Below are positions 1-8,500 of a stretch of DNA of 64,000 bases, piece after piece. Origin of the DNA: Pelolinea sp. (lineage in GTDB: Bacteria > Chloroflexota > Anaerolineae > Anaerolineales > Anaerolineaceae); NCBI GenBank assembly GCA_012797975.1, contig JAAZOD010000012.1, positions 123,204-187,203 on the forward strand, read 5' to 3'. A program made the translations under genes and the position numbers. Below the pieces are notes generated by a model. That model worked only from the letters and a program-made list of their open reading frames with translations, ran no database searches and was not told the origin of the DNA. Every line of letters starts with the position of its first letter. The first letter of the stretch is position 1.

Positions 1-526
1 CATTTCTGCGCACAAGCATGCCTATTTCCACGGCTTTGCGAAAATCAATCAGGTCTGTGCAAACCGTGAGGTTGATGTTTTGCCCGGCATCCGCTTCCAG
101 GTTATCGCCGATGATGATCGCCTCATTGACGCACAACAGCGGTTTCCCTGCCAACGGACGTGTGACCCGATCGGCATGTTCTGTGAGGATTTTTTCGAGT
201 TCGTCAACTTTATCCCACATCAATGTCTTCTGCGGATCGAGCGGTATGGCACCCATGATCTCTTGATGCCCCAGGTAGCTATCTGCTCCCTGGTATGCCA
301 GCTTGCACCAGCCCCAACTGGCTGAATTTTTCTTTGACTGCCGCTCTTTCCGATTCAGACAATCTAGTAAACCTAGATTAACCAGGGTGGGGATTTCAAG
401 TCCCGGCCTATGCCGCAGGATGCACCCCAGAGTGTTCGCATGAACATCCTGTGGCCTGGTATTTTTTACATCAGGCATTGCTCCAATGCCCAGACCATCC
501 AGTACAAGTAAAACTGCGCGTTTCAT
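1..526 (-). CDS. yhfW: YhfW-like phosphopentomutase-family protein (partial, C-terminus outside window)
   Basis: The reading frame runs from an ATG at 524-526 (minus strand) to the window edge without a stop, so only about the first 175 residues are visible. The N-terminus reads DGLGIGAMPD, the metal-binding start of the alkaline-phosphatase/phosphopentomutase superfamily (DSVGIGAMPD in DeoB). Later GHQEIMG fits the same family. In E. coli the yhfW product is annotated only as a putative mutase. The gene begins 10 bases after yhfX and is the last visible gene of a seven-gene minus-strand operon. It may interconvert a phosphorylated sugar or polyol, but the substrate is unknown. The Shine-Dalgarno (SD) site is weak, so translation may be coupled to yhfX. 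Confidence 0.75.
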   Translation of the reverse strand, partial: MKRAVLLVLDGLGIGAMPDVKNTRPQDVHANTLGCILRHRPGLEIPTLVNLGLLDCLNRKERQSKKNSASWGWCKLAYQGADSYLGHQEIMGAIPLDPQKTLMWDKVDELEKILTEHADRVTRPLAGKPLLCVNEAIIIGDNLEADAGQNINLTVCTDLIDFRKAVEIGMLVRRN

Positions 527-536
527 TGCTTCACAC

Positions 537-1712
537 TTAAAAATCAATTTTCAAACCAAAGGGGTTGAAAATGCCTGCCAGTTCCGGTTTGCCCTGTTGG
601 ATCCCTTTAATGATGGCAACCGAAGAACGGGTTACAAACAACTGTGCTCTGGATGACCAGAGAACGGAATCCCCAACCTGTGCCTTTTCTTGATCATTAA
701 GTTTTAAACCAACGTAATAATCGATGGATGTCTTGTCTGGTGAAATGACCCTGGCTTCTCGAAGTGCTGTTGCATTGCTGCCAACCAGAGCTCTGGTAAC
801 AGTGGAACGCCGGTAAAGCCCACCGCCATAACAATAGTAGATATTTTTATACTCATGTGAAATCTCGGTGACATGAATGAGGGCAGGCTTTTCTGGTTGG
901 CGCAAAATGGCATGCAGGGGGGTGGTACCGGTCAGCGCGTTCCCGGGTTCTGCGTGGGTTGCTCCGTATCGGCTGATGAGAGGGAATGTTTGCACACAAG
1001 AATTTCCGGGCGCATTGATCTGCAGTTTTTCGCCGGCATATCGTTTTGCAACGATCTCCGCTGCTTTATGGATGGTCATTAAATTCTGGGTTGGGACGTA
1101 TTGATTTTTGGATGGATCAAAGACCGTACAGGGGAACGCTGTGACCCCTGCAATCTTAATATTGGGGAGAGCGCTTAAAGTGTCAAGGTTGCTTTGCAGT
1201 GCGGTTAAGGGAATACCACCGGTCTGACCGGAATAAGTGAAATCCTCCTCATCCACCACGCGCAGCAAGATATTTGCTTGAAGGCCTTCTTCCTTTGCCA
1301 CCTGTGAAAGCTGGCGGGCCTTTTCAACAGAAAAAATGGTGATCACTTCGGGGCTGGCATGCAACATTTTCGCGATCATGCAAGTGGGGATTTGAACAAG
1401 ATGGCCAAGATGCCCAAGGGGGATTTCATTGCTGAGCAAACCAAGCGCCTCATTCCAATCCACTGCAACCGCTTTTTCGATCCCATTTTTACAAACTTCT
1501 TTCGCGAAAACAGGGTTAAACCCAACCTGTTTGGTGATGAAATAGAGCGAGAGCCCGTTTTCATGCGCTGCGTTGACCAAGGTTTGCGTATTTTCTGCAA
1601 CCGTGTCCAGGTCAACGATAAAACAACTGGGGGGGATTTTCCCTGATTGATGGAATTGCAGTGCAATCGATAATAGATCGGGGTTGTATTTTTGGATTTG
1701 TTCTAAGAACAT
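537..1712 (-). CDS. yhfX: YhfX-family PLP enzyme (alanine-racemase fold III)
   Basis: A 391-residue protein resembling E. coli YhfX, a member of the fold-III PLP enzymes with an alanine-racemase-type N-terminal barrel. CFIVDLDTVAENTQ followed by FITKQVGFNP places the likely PLP lysine near residue 62 (the K of TKQ). GVTAFPC and the C-terminal GDSVLWSSRAQLFVTRS segment suit the beta domain of racemase/D-amino-acid lyase relatives. Start chosen at ATG 1712, with AGGA seven bases upstream; it lies 3 bases after the yhfS stop, so the genes are co-transcribed and probably coupled. The family is uncharacterised; racemase, decarboxylase or lyase activity on an amino compound is possible. Confidence 0.8.
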   Translation of the reverse strand: MFLEQIQKYNPDLLSIALQFHQSGKIPPSCFIVDLDTVAENTQTLVNAAHENGLSLYFITKQVGFNPVFAKEVCKNGIEKAVAVDWNEALGLLSNEIPLGHLGHLVQIPTCMIAKMLHASPEVITIFSVEKARQLSQVAKEEGLQANILLRVVDEEDFTYSGQTGGIPLTALQSNLDTLSALPNIKIAGVTAFPCTVFDPSKNQYVPTQNLMTIHKAAEIVAKRYAGEKLQINAPGNSCVQTFPLISRYGATHAEPGNALTGTTPLHAILRQPEKPALIHVTEISHEYKNIYYCYGGGLYRRSTVTRALVGSNATALREARVISPDKTSIDYYVGLKLNDQEKAQVGDSVLWSSRAQLFVTRSSVAIIKGIQQGKPELAGIFNPFGLKIDF

Positions 1713-1715
1713 AAT

Positions 1716-2807
1716 TCATCCTGCCTGTTCAATCGACTTTCTTAAAATACTGATAATGAGATCTGGACCGCTGCGCATGGGATTGATGCGGATCATGGTG
1801 TCTGCCAGAGATGGATTATCGAGCAAGAATGTTCCCGATACACGGTAGAACATAGGAGCGATCTCGTATCTGGATTCTGATCCAACGGGGTGGGGAGCGG
1901 CCCCTAATGTAATCGCGGTCTGCAAGACTCTTTTTGCGATCGGTTTTTCAAATTCCACCAGGATCACGCGCGATTGTGCATTGGCGATATACGCGTCGTG
2001 AATGCCCGGCATTTTTTCATTTTTAATTCGATTTACAGTCTCATCGACTACTTCTTTTTGAATGGCAAAAGCGACCGGTGCAAAGACCATGGAGCGCAGG
2101 GTATCCAATGCTTCCACTCCCTGCACCTGCGAACCTCCTGAATAGAGGTCCTTTCTGATCCCGTCGATCACTTTTTTCGAACCAAGAATGCACCCCACCC
2201 CTTCGGGTCCAAATAGTTTGAAGGTAGAAAAGGCGGATGCATCGGCGCCCAATTCGATTCCAATCTGATCGACTTTGAAGACTAAATAATTTTCATCGGT
2301 AATAAGGTAAATGGAAGGGTTGATTTCTTTCAGGAAGGCAATCGATTCTTTCAAAGAATAGCAGTCTTCCATTTGCTGGCGTGCGTGTTGGATGATGCCC
2401 AGTTTTATTCCTGCAATGTCTGTTGTATTGATCTCCTGAGGATGGTTCAGATCAATAAAGGTTGGTTTCAAACCCATGGCGCGCATGGTGACCGCTGTGG
2501 TCGGGTAGATGGGAGCCTTATGCAGCAGGATCTCCTGGTTGGGCATGGCGACGGACATGAGCAGGGAGCGAATTGCGCCTGAGCCCGCCCCGCGCACCAG
2601 GCAGGCCTCTTCTGCATGAAAGAACTCTGCCAGTACTTTTTCTGCTCGTACCGTGTGCAGAGGACGGCCGGTTTTCTGGTTTACCCCATAATCACCGGCG
2701 TCCAAAATGGATTCACCGTCAAAATGGTGAGAAATGCATTCGACAAGGCGAAACTGCATTTGTTTCGCCTTGTCTACTGTTATTTGGTCAATCGGGAATG
2801 TTTTCAT
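1716..2807 (-). CDS. yhfS: YhfS-family fold-I PLP aminotransferase-like protein
   Basis: A 363-residue protein of the aspartate-aminotransferase fold, resembling E. coli YhfS. The segment ASAFSTFKLFGPEGVGC carries the probable PLP lysine. VRGAGSGAIRSLL near residue 75 corresponds to the glycine-rich phosphate-cup region of class V or beta-eliminating lyase-like enzymes. Two PLP enzymes of different folds (this and YhfX) side by side suggest a pathway acting on an amino compound. It sits 26 bases downstream of yhfT and 3 bases before yhfX. No convincing SD precedes the ATG at 2807, which is odd for this operon. Function is not known for any member. Confidence 0.8.
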   Translation of the reverse strand: MKTFPIDQITVDKAKQMQFRLVECISHHFDGESILDAGDYGVNQKTGRPLHTVRAEKVLAEFFHAEEACLVRGAGSGAIRSLLMSVAMPNQEILLHKAPIYPTTAVTMRAMGLKPTFIDLNHPQEINTTDIAGIKLGIIQHARQQMEDCYSLKESIAFLKEINPSIYLITDENYLVFKVDQIGIELGADASAFSTFKLFGPEGVGCILGSKKVIDGIRKDLYSGGSQVQGVEALDTLRSMVFAPVAFAIQKEVVDETVNRIKNEKMPGIHDAYIANAQSRVILVEFEKPIAKRVLQTAITLGAAPHPVGSESRYEIAPMFYRVSGTFLLDNPSLADTMIRINPMRSGPDLIISILRKSIEQAG

Positions 2808-2833
2808 GATAAGTTGAGGAAGGAGTTCTTACC

Positions 2834-4138
2834 CTAAGCTGCAGGGATATATAATCCAACCACGGCCAAAACGTTGATCAGGATGCCGGTGAAAATGGCT
2901 GCGATCGGTCCAACGGCCATGCGCACGATGCGAGTTCCGGTGATCTCGTTCAGAACATAAGCGCCGGCAACAACCAGGAAGCCTAAACCGGGGGCCATAG
3001 CGTTGGCTGCGATCATGGAACCTACCAGTGTGGCGACCTCGAGCAGTTTGGTCATGGATGTGCGAATATTGTCGGCTGCATTGCGGACACCGGGGAATTT
3101 ATCCAGTAACTTGCCAATGAAGACCAAGCTGTAGGCTTCCAGGCTCATAACAGCGGCGCCGGCAACTGCGGCGATGATCCAGTTGGGTGAGAGCAGACCG
3201 GCGGTTGCAACAAAACCGAAGCCATCGATCGCGAAGACACCTGAGGTGAGTGAGGTCATCGCTTTGAGGGGGATAAAGGAGATGGCGCGAGCCACTGTGA
3301 TGCTGGTCGCTGCAGCGCGGTCACCCGCAGCCAATGCGGTGATGGATTGCGGACCTTCCATCATGATTGCCAAATTGCATGCCACGCCGTACACAGCGCC
3401 CATGATGGCAATGTAAGGGAGGTTGCCTTTAATGCGGTTTGCACGCTCGGTGAACAGTGTCTGCATGCTTGTATCGGCTTTCTTTTCGCCCTTGGGTTTG
3501 TCAGCAATGGCAAAACCCATCAGCATCAAGACGCCAACTGCCAGAGCAATACCGTCGGCGCCGGATAAGCCTGCCACGGATGCAATCTGGCGAGCCAGAA
3601 TCGTTACTGCAAAGGTGATGAGGCCTTTTCCAATGCCGAACTGCATGGCAACGGCCACTGCCGGGAACATTGCGAAGGCATACAGGATGGGATCGCCCAA
3701 TGAACCAAGAGAACCGAAGAAGTTGATGGGCAGTTTCTCGAACAAGGTCACAATGGCCTGCAGACCCACCACCAGTAAAGCACCATAGGCACCACCGGCG
3801 ACAAGCGAACCAACGAATCCCCATAAGCTCTTCTTGTCCTTCATCCATCCTTTTTCAAAGGAACCCGGGAACCATGTTCCAATAATATCGGTTCCGAGCC
3901 AGAGACTGTGAACAAGGATGATGGATGAGGTGAGGGAGAACGGGATACCAAATCCAATAACCAAACCAAAACTTAAACCAAAGGAAATGGCTGCCAATTC
4001 GGCTCTCTTCATACGCCCTTCGATCAATTCGGGCATGATCGGTCGCAAGCCATCATGATAGACCGCAATTCCCCGGTTCGCCAGGGCTGAGCCGAGTGCA
4101 CCGGCTATGGCAACAACAATGATTTTTATTACGGACAT
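2834..4138 (-). CDS. yhfT: YhfT-family integral membrane protein
   Basis: A very hydrophobic 434-residue protein with about 10-12 membrane segments, rich in Gly and Ala, resembling E. coli YhfT. The N-terminus (VIKIIVVAIAGALGSALANRGIAVYHDG) and the motif-rich GPQSITALAAGDRAAATSITVARAISFIPLKA region are conserved-looking. It is the only transport-like protein in the operon, so it probably imports the substrate of this pathway; that is inference. The start ATG at 4138 has GGAGG eight bases upstream. It follows yhfU by 16 bases. Expected length for the family is about 430 residues, so it appears intact. Confidence 0.78.
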   Translation of the reverse strand: MSVIKIIVVAIAGALGSALANRGIAVYHDGLRPIMPELIEGRMKRAELAAISFGLSFGLVIGFGIPFSLTSSIILVHSLWLGTDIIGTWFPGSFEKGWMKDKKSLWGFVGSLVAGGAYGALLVVGLQAIVTLFEKLPINFFGSLGSLGDPILYAFAMFPAVAVAMQFGIGKGLITFAVTILARQIASVAGLSGADGIALAVGVLMLMGFAIADKPKGEKKADTSMQTLFTERANRIKGNLPYIAIMGAVYGVACNLAIMMEGPQSITALAAGDRAAATSITVARAISFIPLKAMTSLTSGVFAIDGFGFVATAGLLSPNWIIAAVAGAAVMSLEAYSLVFIGKLLDKFPGVRNAADNIRTSMTKLLEVATLVGSMIAANAMAPGLGFLVVAGAYVLNEITGTRIVRMAVGPIAAIFTGILINVLAVVGLYIPAA

Positions 4139-4154
4139 TTTTTATTCCTCCATA

Positions 4155-4526
4155 TTATTTTGCTGAAGGATTCTCTAAAATTGCTTTCACGATCAGCGGC
4201 ACCGCAAGCTGCACATGGTCGCAAGTGAACCCAAAGGCTTTTTTCCCTTCCCGCACTGCTTTTTCGACCTCTTCTTTACGAGGTGGTCTACCTGGCATGC
4301 TGGCGGTAAAGCATTTGGTATAGCCGAGGATGGCAATGGCCATGGAAATGGCCCCGCCACCGCCGGTTGCACATGCGCCGAAATAATAATCGGCTTCCCC
4401 TTTTGCAACTTCCTGAACACCGCTGATGTCGGATGTGATCTTGACTTCTATTTTTCCTTCAGCGTTTTTTTCGACGAGATCTTTGATCTCTTGTGTATTC
4501 ATTCCACCTATATTGACCTTTATCAT
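4155..4526 (-). CDS. yhfU: DUF2620/YhfU-like small protein
   Basis: A 123-residue protein with a conserved-looking glycine motif, ADYYFGACATGGGGAISMAIAILG (about residues 46-69), and a C-terminal FGFTCDHVQLAVP element. These features fit the DUF2620 family that contains E. coli YhfU. A strong AAAGGAGG lies nine bases before the ATG at 4526. The short length, glycine-rich loop and fixed association with the membrane protein YhfT resemble small PTS IIB-like or transporter-accessory proteins, but no phosphorylation cysteine context is clear. Function unknown. Confidence 0.75.
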   Translation of the reverse strand: MIKVNIGGMNTQEIKDLVEKNAEGKIEVKITSDISGVQEVAKGEADYYFGACATGGGGAISMAIAILGYTKCFTASMPGRPPRKEEVEKAVREGKKAFGFTCDHVQLAVPLIVKAILENPSAK

Positions 4527-4555
4527 GATCCTTCCTCCTTTACTCTTTCTTTAGA

Positions 4556-4942
4556 TTATTTCTGAATGTCTACCTCCTTTTTCTCCAGATGTTGATTGAT
4601 ATTGCGCAAGTGAATGGCTAAGAAAGCTGTTTCACTTCGGTTGAAATCGATTTGATGGGCCTTCTTTAGAAATCCCGCAATCTTTTCTGCAAAGGCCATT
4701 TCTTCTTTATAGGAAAGCGCCTCGTTCACACAGATTTCCGGCATTTCCAGCAAGTTTTCCTGCGCTTTGATTTTCTTCAGCGTAACCGCCAGGTGGGTTA
4801 CCAGCGATGCGCCGTTGGTTTCATCCAGGATGATCTTGTATTCCTTTTGAATCGTCTCAATGATCTCTTCCGTGATGTGAATGGATTCGGGCGTTGCTTG
4901 TTCACTGTCTAGTAAAAACTGAAAACGTTCTGCGAAAGACAC
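4556..4942 (-). CDS. yhfY: PRD-domain protein, YhfY-like
   Basis: A small protein of about 128 residues made of a single PTS-regulation domain (PRD)-like helical bundle. It begins VSFAERFQFLLDSEQ, and the C-terminal NRSETAFLAIHLRNI is the conserved PRD histidine-bearing helix. I place the start at the GTG at 4942 because GGAGGA (4946-4951) lies immediately upstream. The GTG at 4957 would have no SD and would put the SD inside the coding region. It follows yhfZ by 14 bases. E. coli yhfY is the equivalent. A stand-alone PRD without a DNA-binding domain probably modulates the YhfZ regulator or senses PTS phosphorylation; this is inference. Confidence 0.75.
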   Translation of the reverse strand: MSFAERFQFLLDSEQATPESIHITEEIIETIQKEYKIILDETNGASLVTHLAVTLKKIKAQENLLEMPEICVNEALSYKEEMAFAEKIAGFLKKAHQIDFNRSETAFLAIHLRNINQHLEKKEVDIQK

Positions 4943-4956
4943 AATTCCTCCGAACA

Positions 4957-5895
4957 CTAATAGACGGGAAGCATCTCTTTGTTCATCACTTTTCTTTGAA
5001 TATCCAGAATAAGGTCAACATCGATGGTGGATTGAAAAGTATGAATCAAAGACTGATGGTCTTCCTGAACGGCGATCACAGCGACGGTGTTATCAAGATT
5101 CTGGGTGATCTGGTTCTTTTTCAATGGGATGATCTTGAACGAGGAATCGGAAGTGGCGAAATCATCTGAATTCCAAATGGTGGCGTCGATCTGTTTGTCA
5201 AGCAGCGCGGAAGCGAGGTTCATATAGCTGATTTCCACGAATTCCACTTTGAGATCTTTCGTTACTTCTTTGCAAAGGTTGATCTGGTCGATGGAATCGG
5301 GGTCAATGCCGATCTTCATGCCATTCTCGATGGATTGCTTATTTTGGTCACGCAGAAAAATGGTGTGTTGGCCAACATACGTTTCGATTCCTAACTCAAA
5401 GATACCTTTAATCTTCCATCCCATGGCTCTGGCAGAATCGCAGGCATATTTTGAGAGAACGATGAAATCGTAACGACCCTGCATCAAGGTTTTGATGCGG
5501 TTCAACGATCCACGACAAAACAGCAGGTTGATGCCCAGGTTGGCATGGCTGAATGCTTTATTGATGCCGCTTGCCAATCCTTCATACCGTCTTGAGTAAG
5601 GCAATGGCATTCCACCGACGATGATATCCTGTCCGGCCAGGGCGCATAATTGGGGGTAGTCGATGGCATCAATAAAGGTGCCAAGATGCCCTTTGGTAGA
5701 TAAATTGATCGCGTCGACATCTTGCAGGTATTTCAAGGCGGCCTGAACGGTGCCGGTGCCAACTTGAAAGCGCCTGGCGTAATCATGGTAGCGTTCAATC
5801 TTTTCACCGGGTTTATGGTTCAGGAAGATTTTTGCCAAAGCGATGACGACTTTGCCTTGTTGAGAGATAAGTGGTCTGAGTAAATCGTTTTCCAT
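4957..5895 (-). CDS. yhfZ: YhfZ-like regulator (GntR-type HTH plus ligand-binding domain)
   Basis: A 312-residue protein whose N-terminal part (ISQQGKVVIALAKIFLNHKPGEKIERYHDYARRFQVGTGTVQ, about residues 10-50) is a GntR-like winged helix. The rest resembles a periplasmic-binding-protein fold (GIDPDSIDQINLCKEV, ATIWNSDDF). It matches E. coli YhfZ, the presumed local regulator. The frame is open to a TTG at 5928. However, the promoter -10 box is at 5930-5935, so the transcript should start near 5923, after that TTG. The start must therefore be the ATG at 5895. It is first in the operon and its operator is probably the palindrome 5912-5926 (autoregulation). Confidence 0.78.
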   Translation of the reverse strand: MENDLLRPLISQQGKVVIALAKIFLNHKPGEKIERYHDYARRFQVGTGTVQAALKYLQDVDAINLSTKGHLGTFIDAIDYPQLCALAGQDIIVGGMPLPYSRRYEGLASGINKAFSHANLGINLLFCRGSLNRIKTLMQGRYDFIVLSKYACDSARAMGWKIKGIFELGIETYVGQHTIFLRDQNKQSIENGMKIGIDPDSIDQINLCKEVTKDLKVEFVEISYMNLASALLDKQIDATIWNSDDFATSDSSFKIIPLKKNQITQNLDNTVAVIAVQEDHQSLIHTFQSTIDVDLILDIQRKVMNKEMLPVY

Positions 5896-5911
5896 AGTTG
5901 TACTAAATACA

Positions 5912-5926
5912 GAATATTGTATATTC
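5912..5926. promoter_or_regulatory. Palindromic operator on the yhf start site
   Basis: The sequence GAATATTGTATATTC is a perfect 6-3-6 inverted repeat that covers the predicted transcription start of the yhf operon. Its position suits a repressor site for YhfZ. Binding by YhfZ is inferred from position only. Confidence 0.6.
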
Positions 5927-5929
5927 AAG

Positions 5930-5957
5930 ATTATAGCGCGCTTTCCAGAAAAGTCAA
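5930..5957 (-). promoter_or_regulatory. Sigma70-type promoter of the yhf operon
   Basis: On the minus strand TTGACT (plus 5952-5957) and TATAAT (plus 5930-5935) are separated by 16 bases. This is one of the best promoter matches in the window. It predicts a start near 5923 and fixes the yhfZ start codon at 5895. Confidence 0.75.
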
Positions 5958-6042
5958 TATTTTGTACGCTGATGGGCCGATGGGTAACAAAATGCTGGTA
6001 TCCTTCGCGAAAAAAAGGTCCAAGGTCCCTTTTCTCTCAAAA

Positions 6043-6072
6043 TTGATCTTCGTTGCATATCAAGGTTATAAT
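6043..6072 (+). promoter_or_regulatory. Probable promoter of the EamA transporter gene
   Basis: TTGATC (6043-6048) and TATAAT (6067-6072) are spaced by 18 bases, 35 bases before the ATG at 6107. It is divergent from the yhf promoter about 90 bases away. Confidence 0.5.
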
Positions 6073-6106
6073 CGTACGCTAACGAAAAACTGAACATGGA
6101 TGACTG

Positions 6107-7057
6107 ATGAAAAAACCAACTACTAACCAGGCTTACTGTATTGCATTGGCCAGTGCTATTTTCCTATCGACAACCGCTATCTTCATTCGCTACCTGACCG
6201 TGAACTACTCCCTCCCCGCACTGGTTCTGGCTTTCTGGCGTGATTTTTTTGTGGTATTAACGCTGTGTCCCATTCTTTTCTTGAAACACCGTGATCTGCT
6301 TGCATTGCAAAAGGGGCAGATTGTTTATCTGGTCATCTATGGCCTGGTGCTGGCCATCTTCAATTCATTCTGGACTATCTCAGTCTCGCTGAACGGAGCT
6401 TCTGTTGCGACGGTTCTCTCTTACAGTTCCGCAGCTTTCACAGCTCTATTGGGATATTGGATTTTGAAAGAATCCTTGGGATGGGTCAAGATTGTGGCGG
6501 TCATCTGCAGCATGATCGGCTGCGTGCTGGTTTCGGGCGCTTATACCCAAGCGGCCTGGCAATCCAACCTGGCCGGGATTGTGAGCGGAGTGCTGGCAGG
6601 GTTGAGCTATGCGGCCTACAGCTTGATGGGACGCAAGGCCAATCAGCGCGGTATGAATTCCTGGGCCACCGTTCTTTATACTTTCCTGTTTGCCGCTTTT
6701 TTCTTGTTGATCATCAATCTTATTCCGGGATTGAAGGTTCCCGGAGCAGCCAGCCGTCCGGCTGATTTGTTTTGGCTGGGAACGGATTGGAAAGGATGGC
6801 TGCCTTTATTCTTGCTGGCAGCCGGGCCTACCGTAATGGGGTTTGGCCTTTACAACATCAGCATGCGGGTGCTGCCTGCCAGCATCGCAAATTTAATCGC
6901 CACGTCAGAACCGGTTTTCACCTCGATCTTTGCATTTCTGTTATTTGGAGAACGTCTGGGAAGCGTGGAATTGATCGGTGGTTTCCTGATCATCGGCGGC
7001 GTTCTTCTGCTGCGACTTGCAAGGAACGGCAGGAAAACCACCGCTGCGCAGGTATGA
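6107..7057 (+). CDS. EamA/DMT-family metabolite transporter
   Basis: A 316-residue inner-membrane protein with ten predicted helices arranged as two EamA repeats, the usual 10-TMS drug/metabolite transporter architecture. The first repeat ends with SYSSAAFTALLGYWILKESL and the second with ATSEPVFTSIFAFLLFGERL, the two copies of the typical TEP/..E-rich loop before the last helix pair. Members export or import amino acids, nucleobases or sugars; the substrate cannot be read from sequence. The gene stands alone, facing away from yhfZ and converging on ribokinase, with a 15-base gap between the two stops. Confidence 0.85.
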   Translation: MKKPTTNQAYCIALASAIFLSTTAIFIRYLTVNYSLPALVLAFWRDFFVVLTLCPILFLKHRDLLALQKGQIVYLVIYGLVLAIFNSFWTISVSLNGASVATVLSYSSAAFTALLGYWILKESLGWVKIVAVICSMIGCVLVSGAYTQAAWQSNLAGIVSGVLAGLSYAAYSLMGRKANQRGMNSWATVLYTFLFAAFFLLIINLIPGLKVPGAASRPADLFWLGTDWKGWLPLFLLAAGPTVMGFGLYNISMRVLPASIANLIATSEPVFTSIFAFLLFGERLGSVELIGGFLIIGGVLLLRLARNGRKTTAAQV

Positions 7058-7072
7058 ATCTGCGTTTGCCCC

Positions 7073-7990
7073 CTACTGCTGTTCGTTGATCAATTGAAGC
7101 AGTTCTGAGCGGTAAGGCATGGCGGGCAGTGCACCTTTTTTGGTGGTCGCCAGCGCTCCGGCGGCTGCTCCCCAGCGTACCGCTTCTTGAACAGATTTTC
7201 CTTCAGAAATTGCCACAGCTAGCCCGGCATTGAAAGCATCGCCGGCAGCAACACTGTCAATAGATTTCACTTTAAACGGCTTCACAAAACCTTTTTGATC
7301 GGCCGTGTCAAAATACACACCTTTGGCTCCCATTTTGATGATCACATTTTTTACGCCGCGGCTGTGCAGGATGCTGGCGGCTTGTGCAGCATCTTGTTCA
7401 TTGGTGGGTCGTATGCCTACCAGTATCTCCGTCTCCGTTTCGTTGGGGGTGATGAAATCAACCACTTGATATGCCTTTTCGGGCAGGGCAACCGCAGGAG
7501 CCGGATCAAAAATTACCTTCACACCCTTCTTCTGAGCGATCGCTGCGGTTTGCATGCTGGCTTCCAGCGGAACTTCCAGTTGGAGAAGCAAAGCACTGGC
7601 ACCATCCAAACATTTTTCGGCTCTGGCAACATCTTGCCCGTTCAATGCCCAGTTTGCTCCGGAAATCACCGCGATGGAATTCTCTGCATTGTCATCTACG
7701 CTGATCACTGCCAAACCGGTACCTTTCTCGGTATCAATAGCAACCTGTGAAACATCTACGTTCTCAGCAGCCACGATCTGCAGGACCTGCTTTCCGAAGA
7801 TATCATCTCCTACTCTGCCCACAAATTGAACCTGTGCTCCCAACCGTGCGGATGCAACCGCTTGATTATTGCCTTTTCCTCCCGGAACAGTGATATAGGA
7901 TGACCCGAGTAAAGTTTCACCCGGCAAGGGGAGTTTGGGAACATATGCAGTGAGATCCATGTTAATGCTGCCAAAGACAATAATTTTCAT
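7073..7990 (-). CDS. rbsK: Ribokinase (PfkB family)
   Basis: A 305-residue cytoplasmic carbohydrate kinase that should phosphorylate D-ribose at O5 using ATP. The N-terminus GSINMDLTAYVPKLPLPGET and the glycine-rich PGGKGNNQAVASARLG (residues 36-51) are typical ribokinase signature 1. Signature 2 is DSVAAGDAFNAG with catalytic Asp251 and the monovalent-cation Asp245. Length matches the family (about 305). CAGGAGC lies five bases before the ATG at 7990. No ribose transporter is adjacent; it appears monocistronic. Another PfkB sugar kinase specificity is possible, but the motif set fits RbsK well. Confidence 0.9.
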   Translation of the reverse strand: MKIIVFGSINMDLTAYVPKLPLPGETLLGSSYITVPGGKGNNQAVASARLGAQVQFVGRVGDDIFGKQVLQIVAAENVDVSQVAIDTEKGTGLAVISVDDNAENSIAVISGANWALNGQDVARAEKCLDGASALLLQLEVPLEASMQTAAIAQKKGVKVIFDPAPAVALPEKAYQVVDFITPNETETEILVGIRPTNEQDAAQAASILHSRGVKNVIIKMGAKGVYFDTADQKGFVKPFKVKSIDSVAAGDAFNAGLAVAISEGKSVQEAVRWGAAAGALATTKKGALPAMPYRSELLQLINEQQ

Positions 7991-8136
7991 TGATTGCTCC
8001 TGTAAAAAAAGAAGGTAGAAATAAATTTTATTAAGCCTGATTTTATAAGAACTGTGTTATCTTTGCCAGTCTATTCTTGACTTTTTCCGTATGTAATTGT
8101 ACTCTCTTAAAAATAACAATACTCCTGGAGGTTAAA

Positions 8137-8442
8137 GTGCCTATTTTAGATGATCTTTCGAAAGGATTAAAAAAAGGGATGGAAGGGGCTGAAAAGGGCC
8201 TGAAAGAAGTGAGTGAAAAAGCCAGCGATACCGTAAAAACATTTGAGATCAACCAAGAAATTGGCAAGCTGGAAAATGAGATTAAGGAGATCGAAGTTGA
8301 GATTGGCAAAAAGGCACTCGAACTGATGTCAAAGGGTGTTGCTTTGGATCCATCCCTGGAAGAATTGGTGAAAAAGATTGCCGGCATTCAAGCTCAAATT
8401 GATGGAAAGAAAGCGCGCGTTCAAGAGATCAAAAACGATTGA
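8137..8442 (+). CDS. Small charged coiled-coil protein
   Basis: A 101-residue, Lys/Glu-rich, wholly helical-looking protein. The central segment IGKLENEIKEIEVEIGKKALELM has heptad spacing typical of a coiled coil. The start is the GTG at 8137, chosen because TGGAGG (8126-8131) lies five bases upstream. A perfect bidirectional terminator follows at 8471-8500. No cysteines and no membrane segment are present. It resembles the N-terminal coiled coil of zinc-ribbon proteins but lacks the ribbon. Function unknown. Confidence 0.65.
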   Translation: MPILDDLSKGLKKGMEGAEKGLKEVSEKASDTVKTFEINQEIGKLENEIKEIEVEIGKKALELMSKGVALDPSLEELVKKIAGIQAQIDGKKARVQEIKND

Positions 8443-8470
8443 TCACTCTGTGAATTCTTAATGAATGTAA

Positions 8471-8500
8471 AAGAAGGGCGGTTTACGCCCTTCTTTTATT
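8471..8500. terminator. Bidirectional rho-independent terminator
   Basis: AAGAAGGGCG and CGCCCTTCTT form a perfect 10-bp stem around a 5-base loop, with T-rich sequence on one side and A-rich on the other. It serves both the coiled-coil gene and the converging PAP2 gene, whose stop codon lies in the T-tract. Confidence 0.85.

Noticed and set aside
3423..3788. Open frames antisense to yhfT
   Set aside because: They are shadows of a Gly/Ala-rich membrane gene; composition is unlike a real protein.
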